DNA of 22,265 nucleotides from DATLOJ01 sp035536315. Lineage in GTDB: Bacteria > Actinomycetota > CADDZG01 > JAHWKV01. Each line of letters opens with the position of its first letter. Position 1 is the stretch's first letter. Of this stretch, positions 8,139-15,802 are shown in pieces. The notes under the pieces are model-generated. The model saw nothing but the letters and a program-made list of their open reading frames with translations, had not been told where the DNA came from and did no database searches. Both the position numbers and the translations under genes were made by a program. The stretch lies in NCBI GenBank assembly GCA_035536315.1, contig DATLOJ010000081.1:1-22265 (forward strand), in the 5' to 3' direction.

Positions 8139-8918
8139 ATGGCAAGGGAAAAGCAGCAGGTAAGACTCCCGGAACTACCGGTATTCAAGAGGTTCTCCCT
8201 TGTATTACGGCAAGAGTTTGCGTCCGCGGAAGATGTTCTCGCCGCCCTGGAGCGTTCGTCGCAGAAGGTCCAGAGATCCATTGATAAAGCGGAAGAACAA
8301 AAGCGCCGGGAGCGCGCCACAGGGGCGAAAGAGCCTGTTGTTGAGCAGCTCCCGGAGCCGGAGCCGGAGCCGGAACACGCTGAAGAGGACGAGGTCCTAG
8401 AAGAAGAAGAGGTCGAGTACGAAGACGAGCTCCAGTACGAGGGCGAAGCAGGCGATCCGGATGAGGTTCGACCGGCAGCCTCTGCGGAGCCAGAACCGGC
8501 TGGGCCTGATGCGCCGCCCTCCAAGCGACGACTCAGCAGACGGCAGCTTCGCGAACAACGAGAGCGCGAAGAGGCGGAGGCCGCGCGTCGTGAAGAGGAG
8601 TGGCGGGAACAGGATCGTCTGGCCGCGATGCGGGAGGAGGCGAGGAGGGCAGCGTCTGCAGAGCAGGAACCCGACGAAGATTGGAGACTGCCGATCGAGG
8701 AGGACGAGGAGCTCATTCCGGCCGATCGTGAGTTCCCGGCCTGGGACGAAGAAGGGGCCTCCGTGCGTACGGGAAATTCCTCGCCGCGCCCAAGGCAAAG
8801 ACAGTCAAAGCCAGGCGGGAAAAAGGTCAAAGCTCAGCCTCAGATAGTGCGGGTGGGGGCCAGGGGCAAACCTCTCAAGTCTTCCGCACAAAAGAAGCCG
8901 GCTCAAAAAAAGCGCTAG
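8139..8918 (+). CDS. Uncharacterised highly charged protein (acidic middle, basic tail)
   Basis: I do not recognise this 259-residue protein. The first 65 residues are mixed and slightly basic (LPVFKRFSLVLRQEF, then a helical LAALERSSQKVQRSIDKAEE). Residues about 66-115 are extremely acidic and include PEPEPEPE and EEEEVEYEDE. Residues about 127-180 are an Arg/Glu-rich predicted coiled coil or single helix (LRQREREEAEAARREEEW type). A second acidic patch follows, and the last 50 residues are strongly basic and Lys/Pro-rich, ending KKPAQKKR. There is no signal peptide or membrane segment. GAGAGGAG at 8127-8134 supports the ATG. Its place between mnmA and ligA, on their strand with short gaps, argues for a real gene. 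The basic tail could bind nucleic acid (inference only). Confidence 0.72.
   Translation: MAREKQQVRLPELPVFKRFSLVLRQEFASAEDVLAALERSSQKVQRSIDKAEEQKRRERATGAKEPVVEQLPEPEPEPEHAEEDEVLEEEEVEYEDELQYEGEAGDPDEVRPAASAEPEPAGPDAPPSKRRLSRRQLREQREREEAEAARREEEWREQDRLAAMREEARRAASAEQEPDEDWRLPIEEDEELIPADREFPAWDEEGASVRTGNSSPRPRQRQSKPGGKKVKAQPQIVRVGARGKPLKSSAQKKPAQKKR
8352..8375 (+). repeat. Hexamer tandem repeat encoding the Pro-Glu run
   Basis: Three copies of CCGGAG are followed by CCGGAA, coding for alternating Pro and Glu inside the acidic region of the charged protein. The repeat is in frame with a multiple-of-three unit, so slippage would change the protein length without a frameshift. Confidence 0.7.
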
Positions 8919-8931
8919 TCCCCACAAGTAT

Positions 8932-10932
8932 TTGAATCAGGCTAAGGCTGCGAAGCGCGCGGCCGAGCTGCGCGAGCAGATAGAACACAACTCTTACCGG
9001 TATCACGTCCTCGACGAACCTGAAGTCTCGGACTCCGAATACGACGCGCTGATGCGCGAGCTATCCGAGATCGAAGAGAAGTTTCCGAAGCTGGTGACTG
9101 CGGACTCGCCGACGCAAAGGGTCGGAGCACCGCCATCGGACCTGTTCAGTCCACTCGAACATCCGAGTGGGATGTGGTCGCTCGATAACGCCTTCGACTT
9201 CGACGAGCTCGTTGCCTGGGGAAAACGCGTCGAACGCGTCCTCGGTGCGGCGGCCGATTACTACACAGAGCTGAAGGTGGACGGTGTTGCAGTGAACCTC
9301 GTCTACGAAGAGGGGAAGCTCAGGTCAGCGGCCACTCGTGGTGACGGAAGAGTCGGTGAGGACATCACCGCCAACGTAAGAACAATCCGCGCCATTCCCA
9401 TGAAGCTCAGGGGAACCTCTCCTCCAGAGCTGATCGAGGTGAGGGGCGAGATCTTCATGCCGGTCAAGTCATTCGAAGAGCTCAACATTCAGATCACAGA
9501 AAAGGGTCTTCGCCCCTTTGCGAACCCAAGGAACGGAGCCGCCGGATCACTGAGGCAAAAGGACCCAAAGGTCACAGCCGGCCGCAACCTACAGATCTTC
9601 TGCCATGGAGTAGGAGCCATTCAGGGCGCGAAGTTCTCGAGACACTCCGAGCAGATGGACCTTCTGAGGGATCTCGGGCTTCGCGTCATGGGGCAGAGCG
9701 CGCGTCTCGAGGATCTGGATCAAGTGTTCTCCTTCTGCCGGGAGTGGGAGGAGAACCGTCATAACGTCGAGTTTGAGATAGACGGCTCTGTGGTGAAAGT
9801 GGACCGACTGGACCACAGAGTAGAGCTTGGCTTTACGTCCAAGTCGCCGCGATGGGCAATCGCATACAAGTTTCCTCCCGAAGAAAAGACGACGCGGGTG
9901 AAGGACATCACCGTCAACGTCGGAAGGACCGGAGCAGTGACTCCGTTCGCAATACTCGAACCGGTGAGGCTTTCTGGAGCCACGGTCTCACTCGCAACTC
10001 TCCACAACGAAGATGAGTTGCATCGCAAGGACATCCGAATCGGCGACATCGTCCTCGTCCGGAGGGCCGGCGAAGTGATCCCCGAGGTCATCGGCCCGGT
10101 GCCCTCCCGCCGAAAAGGCAAGGAGCGCAGGTTCGTCATGCCCACGAACTGCCCACGGTGCGAAACCCCGCTGGTGAGGCCGGGGACCGAGAAGGTCTGG
10201 CGCTGTCCCAACGAGATGTGTCCCTCCAGGGGAGTTCGATCGATCGAGCATTTCGCCGGAAGGGCCGCGATGGACATAGAAGGGTTGGGTGAGAAGACAA
10301 CCTACGAGCTCTGGGACCGCGGGCTGATCAAAGACCCGGCGGATCTGTACTCACTGACGCGCGAGCAGTTGCTCGAGCTTCCATTGTTCGCCGACAAGAA
10401 GGCCGACCAGCTACTTGCGTCTCTCGAAGCGTCAAAGTCGAGAGGCTTGACGAGGGTGCTCGTCGGACTTGGGATCCGGCATGTCGGGCCCCCGACCGCC
10501 AGAGTCCTGGCAGGCGAGTTTGGCTCTCTAACCGCGATAGCCCGGGCCTCGACCGAGGAGCTCGCCGCGGTCGAAGGAGTCGGCCCGATCATCGCCGAAG
10601 CCATAAGGGCTTTCTTCGACTCAGGACGAAACATGGGAACCGTGCAGAAACTAGAGGCGGCAGGTGTGACCCTCGAAGAGGAGCGAAAAGCCAGGCCACA
10701 GGGCAAGCTCACGGGAAAGACGTTCGTACTAACCGGGGGCCTCGAGGGACTAACGCGAGAAGAGGCCACTGCAATGATCGAGGACGCCGGGGGCAAAGTC
10801 GCATCGAGCGTTTCCAAGAAGACCGACTACGTGGTTGTGGGTGAGAACCCGGGAACTAAGTTCACGAAGGCCCAGGAGCTGGGCATCGACATCCTTGACG
10901 AAGCTGGGCTGAGGGCAGTGTCCGAGGGGTAG
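8932..10932 (+). CDS. ligA: NAD-dependent DNA ligase LigA
   Basis: This ligase seals nicks in duplex DNA using NAD+ and is essential in replication and repair. The 666-residue protein has the full domain set. The Ia domain contains YRYHVLDEPEVSDSEYDAL. The adenylation domain has KVDG with the AMP-accepting Lys115, and TRGDGRVGEDIT follows. After an OB fold comes a four-cysteine zinc finger (C407, C410, C425, C430), then helix-hairpin-helix repeats (GIRHVG, VEGVGPIIAEAI). A C-terminal BRCT domain starts near residue 590 (GKTFVLTGGLEGLTREEA). The TTG start has no clear Shine-Dalgarno and lies 13 bases after the previous stop, so translation may rely on coupling. It adds only about ten residues before the conserved N-terminus. 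Confidence 0.97.
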   Translation: MNQAKAAKRAAELREQIEHNSYRYHVLDEPEVSDSEYDALMRELSEIEEKFPKLVTADSPTQRVGAPPSDLFSPLEHPSGMWSLDNAFDFDELVAWGKRVERVLGAAADYYTELKVDGVAVNLVYEEGKLRSAATRGDGRVGEDITANVRTIRAIPMKLRGTSPPELIEVRGEIFMPVKSFEELNIQITEKGLRPFANPRNGAAGSLRQKDPKVTAGRNLQIFCHGVGAIQGAKFSRHSEQMDLLRDLGLRVMGQSARLEDLDQVFSFCREWEENRHNVEFEIDGSVVKVDRLDHRVELGFTSKSPRWAIAYKFPPEEKTTRVKDITVNVGRTGAVTPFAILEPVRLSGATVSLATLHNEDELHRKDIRIGDIVLVRRAGEVIPEVIGPVPSRRKGKERRFVMPTNCPRCETPLVRPGTEKVWRCPNEMCPSRGVRSIEHFAGRAAMDIEGLGEKTTYELWDRGLIKDPADLYSLTREQLLELPLFADKKADQLLASLEASKSRGLTRVLVGLGIRHVGPPTARVLAGEFGSLTAIARASTEELAAVEGVGPIIAEAIRAFFDSGRNMGTVQKLEAAGVTLEEERKARPQGKLTGKTFVLTGGLEGLTREEATAMIEDAGGKVASSVSKKTDYVVVGENPGTKFTKAQELGIDILDEAGLRAVSEG

Positions 10933-10983
10933 CTATTTTCCGATTTTCAGGTGCCTTTGAGCTTGCTTGCTTTGCCTCTTGGG

Positions 10984-10989
10984 TATACT
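10984..10989 (+). promoter_or_regulatory. Candidate -10 element of the acyl-CoA dehydrogenase operon
   Basis: TATACT lies in the only sizeable gap on this side of ligA and overlaps the left arm of a palindrome. The -35 is poor: TTGCTT (10963-10968) gives a 15-base spacer and TTGAGC (10957-10962) a 21-base spacer. Transcription would start about 40 bases before the ATG at 11035. Confidence 0.45.
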
Positions 10990-11005
10990 TGACCCGCCGG
11001 TCAAG
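10988..11005. promoter_or_regulatory. 18-bp palindromic operator candidate
   Basis: CTTGACC (10988-10994) and GGTCAAG (10999-11005) are perfect inverted repeats around a 4-base centre, CGCC. The site overlaps the candidate -10 element and lies 30 bases before the first dehydrogenase start, an ideal place for repression. Size and symmetry fit a TetR-family dimer, the usual regulator of actinobacterial acyl-CoA catabolism. No regulator gene is in the window, and I do not recognise the motif as a known consensus. Confidence 0.6.
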
Positions 11006-11034
11006 ATAATCAATTTCGAGGATTGGGAGGATTG

Positions 11035-12135
11035 ATGGACCTCCAGCTCACAGACGAGCAGAAGGCGATTCAAGAAGCACTGAGAGATATTGCTTTGGCG
11101 GAGATCAGGCCCGTCGCCCGAGAAGCAGAAGAATCAGGTCAGGTCCCGGAGCGGATCGAAAAACAGCTTTTCGAGATGGGCGTTGCCGCGCCCGTCTCCG
11201 AAGACTTCGGGGGCCAGGGAGTGTTCGATGCGGTGACGAGTGTCGTGGTCGCGGAAGAGATTGCTTGGGGAGATCCGGGCACCGCTTACTACGTTCTGGG
11301 GCGCGGGCTCGGCGCAACGCTCATCGACCTTGCGGGGACCGAAGCGCAGCGTAAGGAGTTGCTCCCTCAAATCGCTGAGGGGGCTGCTTTTGGGCTCGCA
11401 CTCGCCGAGCGCGACGCGGGGGCCGACGTCACGCAGCTGGAAGCCGAGGTCGCCGATGGGCGTCTCACGGGCCTCAAGTACGCCGTTCCATTTGCGGATG
11501 GTGACTCGCTCATGCTCGTCGCGGCCAGGCAGAACGATGCCCCGGCGCTCTTCCTCATCGACCCTTCGCAGTCAGACCTCAAACCCGAGGACAAACTTGG
11601 CCTGCGTTCTGCGCGGACGGCGAAGATCAAGTTCGACAAACTCGCAGTGACCGAGCAGATCGGCGAGGCCGGCGAATCAGCGGACCTTCACTTTGCCTTC
11701 TTGAGGGCAAAGCTTTTGAACGCCGGAGTTGCGCTCGGACTTGCAAAGGCCGCCCTCGAATACGCGACCAAATACGCGCAGGAGCGCACCGCGTTCGGCC
11801 GGCCGATCGGTGCCTTCCAGGCGATCTCGTTCAAGATTGCGGACCGGGCGATGGATTTGGAATCCGCACGGCTTTTGGTTTGGAAGGCGGCGTGGGCGGT
11901 GGACAACAAGCTCGATCAGGCGGAGCGGCTTGTCATGAGCGCATGCGGACACGCCGTGGCGGCGGCCGTCGCCACCGCCGACGACGGCGTTCAAATCCTC
12001 GGTGGCCATGGCTATATGAGGGACCACCCTGAGGAGCTCTGGTACAGGGACGCCTTGACTCTTGCAACATTCGACTCCCCATCAATGGTGGGGGACCTAT
12101 TCATGTCGGCCGACTACAAGGTGGGTTCACGATGA
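11035..12135 (+). CDS. Acyl-CoA dehydrogenase-family protein, probable partner subunit
   Basis: The 366-residue protein has the acyl-CoA dehydrogenase fold, but its own active site looks degraded. The middle-domain motif usually written LTEPGAGSD reads LAERDAGADV (residues 123-132), and the LNGxKxFITN stretch reads LTGLKYAVPF (144-153). Where the catalytic Glu is expected there is Asp347 in ATFDSPS, and the alternative base position used by isovaleryl-CoA dehydrogenase is not Glu either. The elements that hold a neighbour's FAD are intact: RTAFGRPIGAFQ (251-262) and GGHGY (323-327). This suggests a structural half of a heteromer with the next gene, with which it overlaps by four bases. ATG 11035 is preferred, with GGGAGG four bases upstream. 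An in-frame TTG at 11023 would run through that site. Confidence 0.88.
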   Translation: MDLQLTDEQKAIQEALRDIALAEIRPVAREAEESGQVPERIEKQLFEMGVAAPVSEDFGGQGVFDAVTSVVVAEEIAWGDPGTAYYVLGRGLGATLIDLAGTEAQRKELLPQIAEGAAFGLALAERDAGADVTQLEAEVADGRLTGLKYAVPFADGDSLMLVAARQNDAPALFLIDPSQSDLKPEDKLGLRSARTAKIKFDKLAVTEQIGEAGESADLHFAFLRAKLLNAGVALGLAKAALEYATKYAQERTAFGRPIGAFQAISFKIADRAMDLESARLLVWKAAWAVDNKLDQAERLVMSACGHAVAAAVATADDGVQILGGHGYMRDHPEELWYRDALTLATFDSPSMVGDLFMSADYKVGSR

Positions 12136-13316
12136 TCGACTTCAAGCTCGAAGACACGCTGGAAAACGTAAGAGAGTTCGTTCACCAGTTCGCCGAATCT
12201 ACTCTTCGCCCCCTAGCGCGTGAAGCGGATGACAAGGGGAAGATCGAACCGCATGTCATAGACATGCTCGGCCAGATCACCGGTAACCGCGCAACCATCG
12301 TGCCGGAAGAGCGGCCGGAAGACGAAGGTAAACCGCGCATCAACAACATGGTTTCGATCATCGGCAGCGAGGAGCTTGCCTGGGGTGATGCGGCTGTCAT
12401 CATGAACATTCCCGGCCCGGGCCTTGCCGGGCCGTCAATCACGGCGGCCGGAACTCCGGAGCAAAAGCAGCGTTTCCTATACGACGTGTTCACCGGCGAG
12501 GAGACAAAGTTCGGTGCGCTCGCAGTGACCGAAGCCCAGGCAGGTTCGGACGTGTCCAACGTTCAGACCACCGCAATACGTGACGGCGACGAGTGGATCC
12601 TCAACGGAACGAAAGTCTTTTGCACCAACGGCGCAAGGGCCGACATCCTCGTGGTCAACGCGACCATCGACAAATCGCTGGGGCGGGCCGGACAGAAACT
12701 TTTCGTCATCGAGAAGGGAACGCCCGGCATGCGCATTGGCAAGATCGAGAAAAAGCTCGGCCTGGCCGCATCGGAGACAGCAGAGCTCGTATTCGAGGAC
12801 TGCCGTCTTCCCTTCGACCACATTCTCGGCGGCGAGGATGCACTCAATCCCGCGACCGGATTCAAAGGAACGATGAAAACGTTCGACGCTTCACGCCCAA
12901 CGGTAGCTGCGATGGCCCTGGGGATCGGAAGGGCTGCCTTCGAATACGCGCGGGACTGGTCCAAGGAAAACGTCCCTGCCCATTCGCGGCGCAGGCCTGC
13001 CCTCGAGATCAAGCTCGCAACAATGGAGCGGGAGCTCGAAGCCGCCAGGCTCATGTGCTGGAAAGCAGGCTGGATGGCGGACAAGCGCATTCCCAACTCG
13101 AAGGAAGCATCGATGTCCAAGGCCTACACGCCACAGGCTGCGCTCAGGGCCTGCATCGGAGCAATCGAGATCATGGGGCCGGAGGGCTACTCGAAGGAGC
13201 ACCTGGTCGAGAAGTGGTACCGGGACATAAAGGTGTACGACATCTTCGAGGGAACCGGACAGATCAACAGGGTTGTTATCTCGAGGCAGATCCTTGGGAG
13301 GTTGGAAGCAGCCTGA
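12132..13316 (+). CDS. Acyl-CoA dehydrogenase, probable catalytic subunit of a heteromer
   Basis: The 394-residue dehydrogenase has an intact middle domain, VTEAQAGSDV (residues 132-141) and LNGTKVFCTNG (157-167), and the catalytic Glu373 in YDIFEGTGQIN. It would oxidise an acyl-CoA to the trans-2-enoyl-CoA and pass electrons to ETF. It lacks the RxxFGxxIxxFQ element, reading KENVPAHSRRRPALEI from residue 278, and GGxGY has become GPEGY. These elements normally reach into the neighbouring subunit's FAD site, and the preceding gene keeps both. The ATGA overlap fits equal production of two subunits. The substrate cannot be told. The arrangement recalls the heterotetrameric FadE pairs of mycobacterial steroid catabolism (family knowledge). 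Confidence 0.93.
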   Translation: MIDFKLEDTLENVREFVHQFAESTLRPLAREADDKGKIEPHVIDMLGQITGNRATIVPEERPEDEGKPRINNMVSIIGSEELAWGDAAVIMNIPGPGLAGPSITAAGTPEQKQRFLYDVFTGEETKFGALAVTEAQAGSDVSNVQTTAIRDGDEWILNGTKVFCTNGARADILVVNATIDKSLGRAGQKLFVIEKGTPGMRIGKIEKKLGLAASETAELVFEDCRLPFDHILGGEDALNPATGFKGTMKTFDASRPTVAAMALGIGRAAFEYARDWSKENVPAHSRRRPALEIKLATMERELEAARLMCWKAGWMADKRIPNSKEASMSKAYTPQAALRACIGAIEIMGPEGYSKEHLVEKWYRDIKVYDIFEGTGQINRVVISRQILGRLEAA

Positions 13317-13337
13317 CCCGGTAGTCTCTTCGGGCAT

Positions 13338-14168
13338 ATGGCGCTCAATACTTCACTCCAGGGCAAGGCCTACCCCGAGTCGACCTTCGAGGTCACCGAG
13401 GAGGCCATTCACAAATACGCGGCGGCGACGAACGAAAAGGGCCCCGCGTTTACCGGCGACAACCCCGTTGGCCCGCCTGCGTTTCCCATCGTCGCTGCCG
13501 GACCGAGTCTTGCAGGGGTTCTGTTCGATCCGGACCTCGGAGTGAACCTCGCACTGATGGTCCACGGCGAGGAAGACCACGTCCTTCATGCGCCCATAAG
13601 GGCCGGTGACTCGTTGACAGTCGCAACGACGCTCGAGACGGTCGCCGCGAAGGAGACGGGGGAGACTTTCACCGTCTTGTCCACACTGAAGAACGGCGAA
13701 TCGACCGTGGCCGAGGTGCGGAGCCTGATGTTCATTCGGGGGACTTCCACCGGCCCCCGTCCCAAGAAGGACGAGGAGCCGGAAAGGACCGTCGAGTTCG
13801 AGGTCAGCGAGACGATCGACGAGGATCAGACGTACAGATACGCCGAAGCCTCCGGCGACCACAACCCCATCCATGTTGATCCCGATTTTGCGAAGAACGT
13901 CGCGGGCCTTCCGGGAATCATCTGCCATGGGATGTGCACAATGGCGTTCGCCGCAAGGGCAGTTCTCGACTCGACGGCCGACGGAGATCCGGCCAGGCTC
14001 TACAGGATCAAAGTCCGATTTTCACGGCCCGTCTTCCCCGGGCAGATGATCACGACCAGAGTCTGGAAGGAAGTCGGGGAGAGCGGTTTGCAGACTTATG
14101 GCTTCGAGACCTTCAACCCCGCGGGCCAGGCCGTTATAAAAAGCGGACTCGCCGAGGTCGGCGCTTAA
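13338..14168 (+). CDS. Double-hotdog MaoC-type enoyl-CoA hydratase
   Basis: The 276-residue protein has two fused hotdog domains. The N-terminal one (residues 1-135, FAS1-dehydratase-like, with GPPAFP and APIRAGDSL) has no catalytic dyad. The C-terminal MaoC domain carries the R-specific hydratase motif, ASGDHNPIH with Asp174 and His179, followed by GIICHGMC. It probably hydrates a trans-2-enoyl-CoA to the (R)-3-hydroxyacyl-CoA, the step after the dehydrogenases next to it. Non-catalytic plus catalytic hotdog pairs usually accept bulky or long acyl chains (family knowledge). The ATG lies 21 bases after the previous stop with no obvious Shine-Dalgarno. A biosynthetic dehydratase role is possible but less likely in this company. 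Confidence 0.9.
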   Translation: MALNTSLQGKAYPESTFEVTEEAIHKYAAATNEKGPAFTGDNPVGPPAFPIVAAGPSLAGVLFDPDLGVNLALMVHGEEDHVLHAPIRAGDSLTVATTLETVAAKETGETFTVLSTLKNGESTVAEVRSLMFIRGTSTGPRPKKDEEPERTVEFEVSETIDEDQTYRYAEASGDHNPIHVDPDFAKNVAGLPGIICHGMCTMAFAARAVLDSTADGDPARLYRIKVRFSRPVFPGQMITTRVWKEVGESGLQTYGFETFNPAGQAVIKSGLAEVGA

Positions 14169-14204
14169 GTGACCCTTCGCCTCACGGCAATAGCCCGCTA
14201 ACCT

Positions 14205-15344
14205 TTGGATTTCGAGCTTTCGCCGGAGCTCAAGGAGTTCCAGCAGTCGGTCCGCGCGTTCGCCGAACGCGAGATAGCTCCGGTCGTCGAGGAGAGCGAA
14301 CGCCTTCAGCGCACACCCAGAGATTTGTTTCGAAAGGCGGGGGCTGCGGGATTCCTCGGCCTGCGGTATCCGGTTGAAGTTGGGGGAGCGGGGGCCGGAA
14401 TGATCGCCGAGATGACCTTGCGCAAAGAGCTTTCCAGAGTGTGCGCCGGAATCGCATCTGCGCTTTCCGTGTCGTCGCACCTCGGCTCCTATCCGATATT
14501 CGCCTTTGGCAACGACGATCAGATCTCTCGGTGGCTAAAGCCAATCCTCCTCGGAGAGAAAGTCACCTGCTTTGGCCTCACGGAGCCGGGGGCCGGCTCG
14601 GACGTCCGCGGAATCAAGACACGCGCTACGCGCACGGACAAAGGGTGGGTCCTGAATGGAAGAAAGACGTTCATCACAAACGGCCCCTTTTGCGACCTAG
14701 CGATCATCGTTGCCTATGTCGATCCGGAAGCAGGGATCGACGGCATAGCGCTGTTCGTAGTCGAGCAGGGAGCTGCAGGATTCGACTCCTCGCACCGGCT
14801 GGAAAAGATGGGTCACCTTTCGTCTGAGATAGGCGAGCTGATACTCGACTCGGTCGAAGTTCCTGCCGAGAACCTGCTTGGTCCCGAAAGGGGAGGGTTT
14901 CATCGAGTGATGGAGACGCTCAACGGGGGCCGGATAGTTGTCGCCGGGGGATCGATTGGAGTTGCCGAGGCTGCGCTGGAAGCCGGGGTTCGCTACAGCG
15001 GAGAGCGAGAAGCCTTTGGAAGAAAGATCGAGGATTTCCAGGCCGTGCGTCACAAGCTTGCGGATGCCGCCGTCGACCTTCAGGCCGCAAGGCTTATGAC
15101 GGGCTGGGCGGCTTCCTTGTATGACGCCGGTAAGAAGCCGACCTGGCAGGCATCCATGGCGAAGCTGTACGCGAGCGAGATGGTGTTGCGAGTAACGGAT
15201 CAGATGATCCGGTTGTTCGGTGGGTATGGATACATCCGGGAGTTTCCCATCGAGCGCTTTTACCGAGACGCTCGAATGTTCAACATCGTGGAGGGGGTTT
15301 CGGACATCCATCGAAACATCATCGGCGGGAGCCTGAACGGTTGA
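14205..15344 (+). CDS. Acyl-CoA dehydrogenase (canonical, self-sufficient)
   Basis: This 379-residue flavoprotein has every expected motif in one chain: LTEPGAGSDV, LNGRKTFITNG, REAFGRKIEDFQ, GGYGYIREFPIERFYRDAR and the catalytic Glu363 in NIVEGVSDIH. It should form the usual homotetramer, oxidise a short- or branched-chain acyl-CoA and reduce EtfAB, in clear contrast with the pair upstream. The TTG start opens with the usual DFELSPEL N-terminus, has no strong Shine-Dalgarno, and sits 36 bases after the hydratase stop. The 3' end overlaps the next gene by four bases (TTGA), so the downstream membrane proteins are co-translated with it. The exact substrate is not determinable. Confidence 0.94.
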   Translation: MDFELSPELKEFQQSVRAFAEREIAPVVEESERLQRTPRDLFRKAGAAGFLGLRYPVEVGGAGAGMIAEMTLRKELSRVCAGIASALSVSSHLGSYPIFAFGNDDQISRWLKPILLGEKVTCFGLTEPGAGSDVRGIKTRATRTDKGWVLNGRKTFITNGPFCDLAIIVAYVDPEAGIDGIALFVVEQGAAGFDSSHRLEKMGHLSSEIGELILDSVEVPAENLLGPERGGFHRVMETLNGGRIVVAGGSIGVAEAALEAGVRYSGEREAFGRKIEDFQAVRHKLADAAVDLQAARLMTGWAASLYDAGKKPTWQASMAKLYASEMVLRVTDQMIRLFGGYGYIREFPIERFYRDARMFNIVEGVSDIHRNIIGGSLNG

Positions 15345-15802
15345 AGCGAATCGAGCGGCCCGCTCGCAAGCTCGACCGCCGCGTCCTGAAGATGTGGTGG
15401 GTTCTGGCTGCACTCGAAATCTTGTTCGCCGCCGCTGCTGCGTGGGCGGCGGTCTTCATTCTCGAAGGGCCCGCGACATGGACGCTCGCAGTATTTGCGG
15501 TGGTGACAGCGATTTTCCTGACGATTCCGCCCCTTCGTTACAGCAGGTGGCGCTTCGAGATAAGAGAACGTGACCTGTACATCTCCCGCGGAGTTGTAGC
15601 GATCTCGTACCTGCTGATCCCTTTCGACAGAATCCAGTATGTCGAGACCCGGCAGGGACTCATAGACCGCATATTCGGACTGGCGCAGCTTGTAGTTCAC
15701 ACTGCTGCTGCCCACCCGGGCAAGATTCCTGGTCTGGTGCAGTCAGAGGCGGAAGAGCTCAGAGAGGAGCTGTCGCGTGTCGCAGGAACAGCCACAGTCT
15801 GA
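15341..15802 (+). CDS. Membrane PH-domain protein, YdbS-like
   Basis: The 153-residue protein has two membrane segments near the N-terminus, about residues 19-41 and 46-66. A bacterial PH domain of the DUF304 type follows (RWRFEIRERDLYISRGVVAI, then LIPFDRIQYVETRQGLIDRIFGLAQLVVHTA). This matches YdbS of Bacillus, whose gene also precedes a larger YdbT-like one. In Bacillus subtilis ydbST belongs to the SigW envelope-stress regulon and affects tolerance of some antimicrobial compounds. The molecular function is unknown. The TTG overlaps the dehydrogenase stop by four bases, and the 3' end overlaps the next gene by 26. Confidence 0.83.
   Translation: MKRIERPARKLDRRVLKMWWVLAALEILFAAAAAWAAVFILEGPATWTLAVFAVVTAIFLTIPPLRYSRWRFEIRERDLYISRGVVAISYLLIPFDRIQYVETRQGLIDRIFGLAQLVVHTAAAHPGKIPGLVQSEAEELREELSRVAGTATV

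Noticed and set aside
8352..8375. Short repeat considered as the start of a CRISPR-like or satellite array
   Set aside because: It has only four 6-base units with no spacers, and is fully explained by Pro-Glu codons inside a gene.
8081..8830. Minus-strand 249-codon Ser-rich frame opposite the charged protein
   Set aside because: The long Ser runs are the complement of Glu/Arg codons in the plus-strand gene. It also overlaps the mnmA 3' end, and the plus-strand gene has the ribosome site and operon spacing.
10988..11005. Palindrome considered as a terminator for ligA
   Set aside because: The arms are separated by only four bases, no T-run follows, and it overlaps a -10-like element close to the next start. 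An operator fits better.
11023..11034. Upstream TTG as the start of the first acyl-CoA dehydrogenase
   Set aside because: It would place the GGGAGG ribosome site inside the coding region and leave no Shine-Dalgarno of its own. The ATG at 11035 gives the standard family N-terminus.
12132..13316. Second acyl-CoA dehydrogenase considered as a decaying pseudogene because RxxFG is missing
   Set aside because: The frame is intact, Glu373 and the middle-domain motifs are preserved, and the missing element is supplied by the adjacent overlapping gene.
12593..13324. Plus-strand 243-codon frame inside the second acyl-CoA dehydrogenase
   Set aside because: The dehydrogenase frame carries all conserved motifs here. 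The alternate frame has none.
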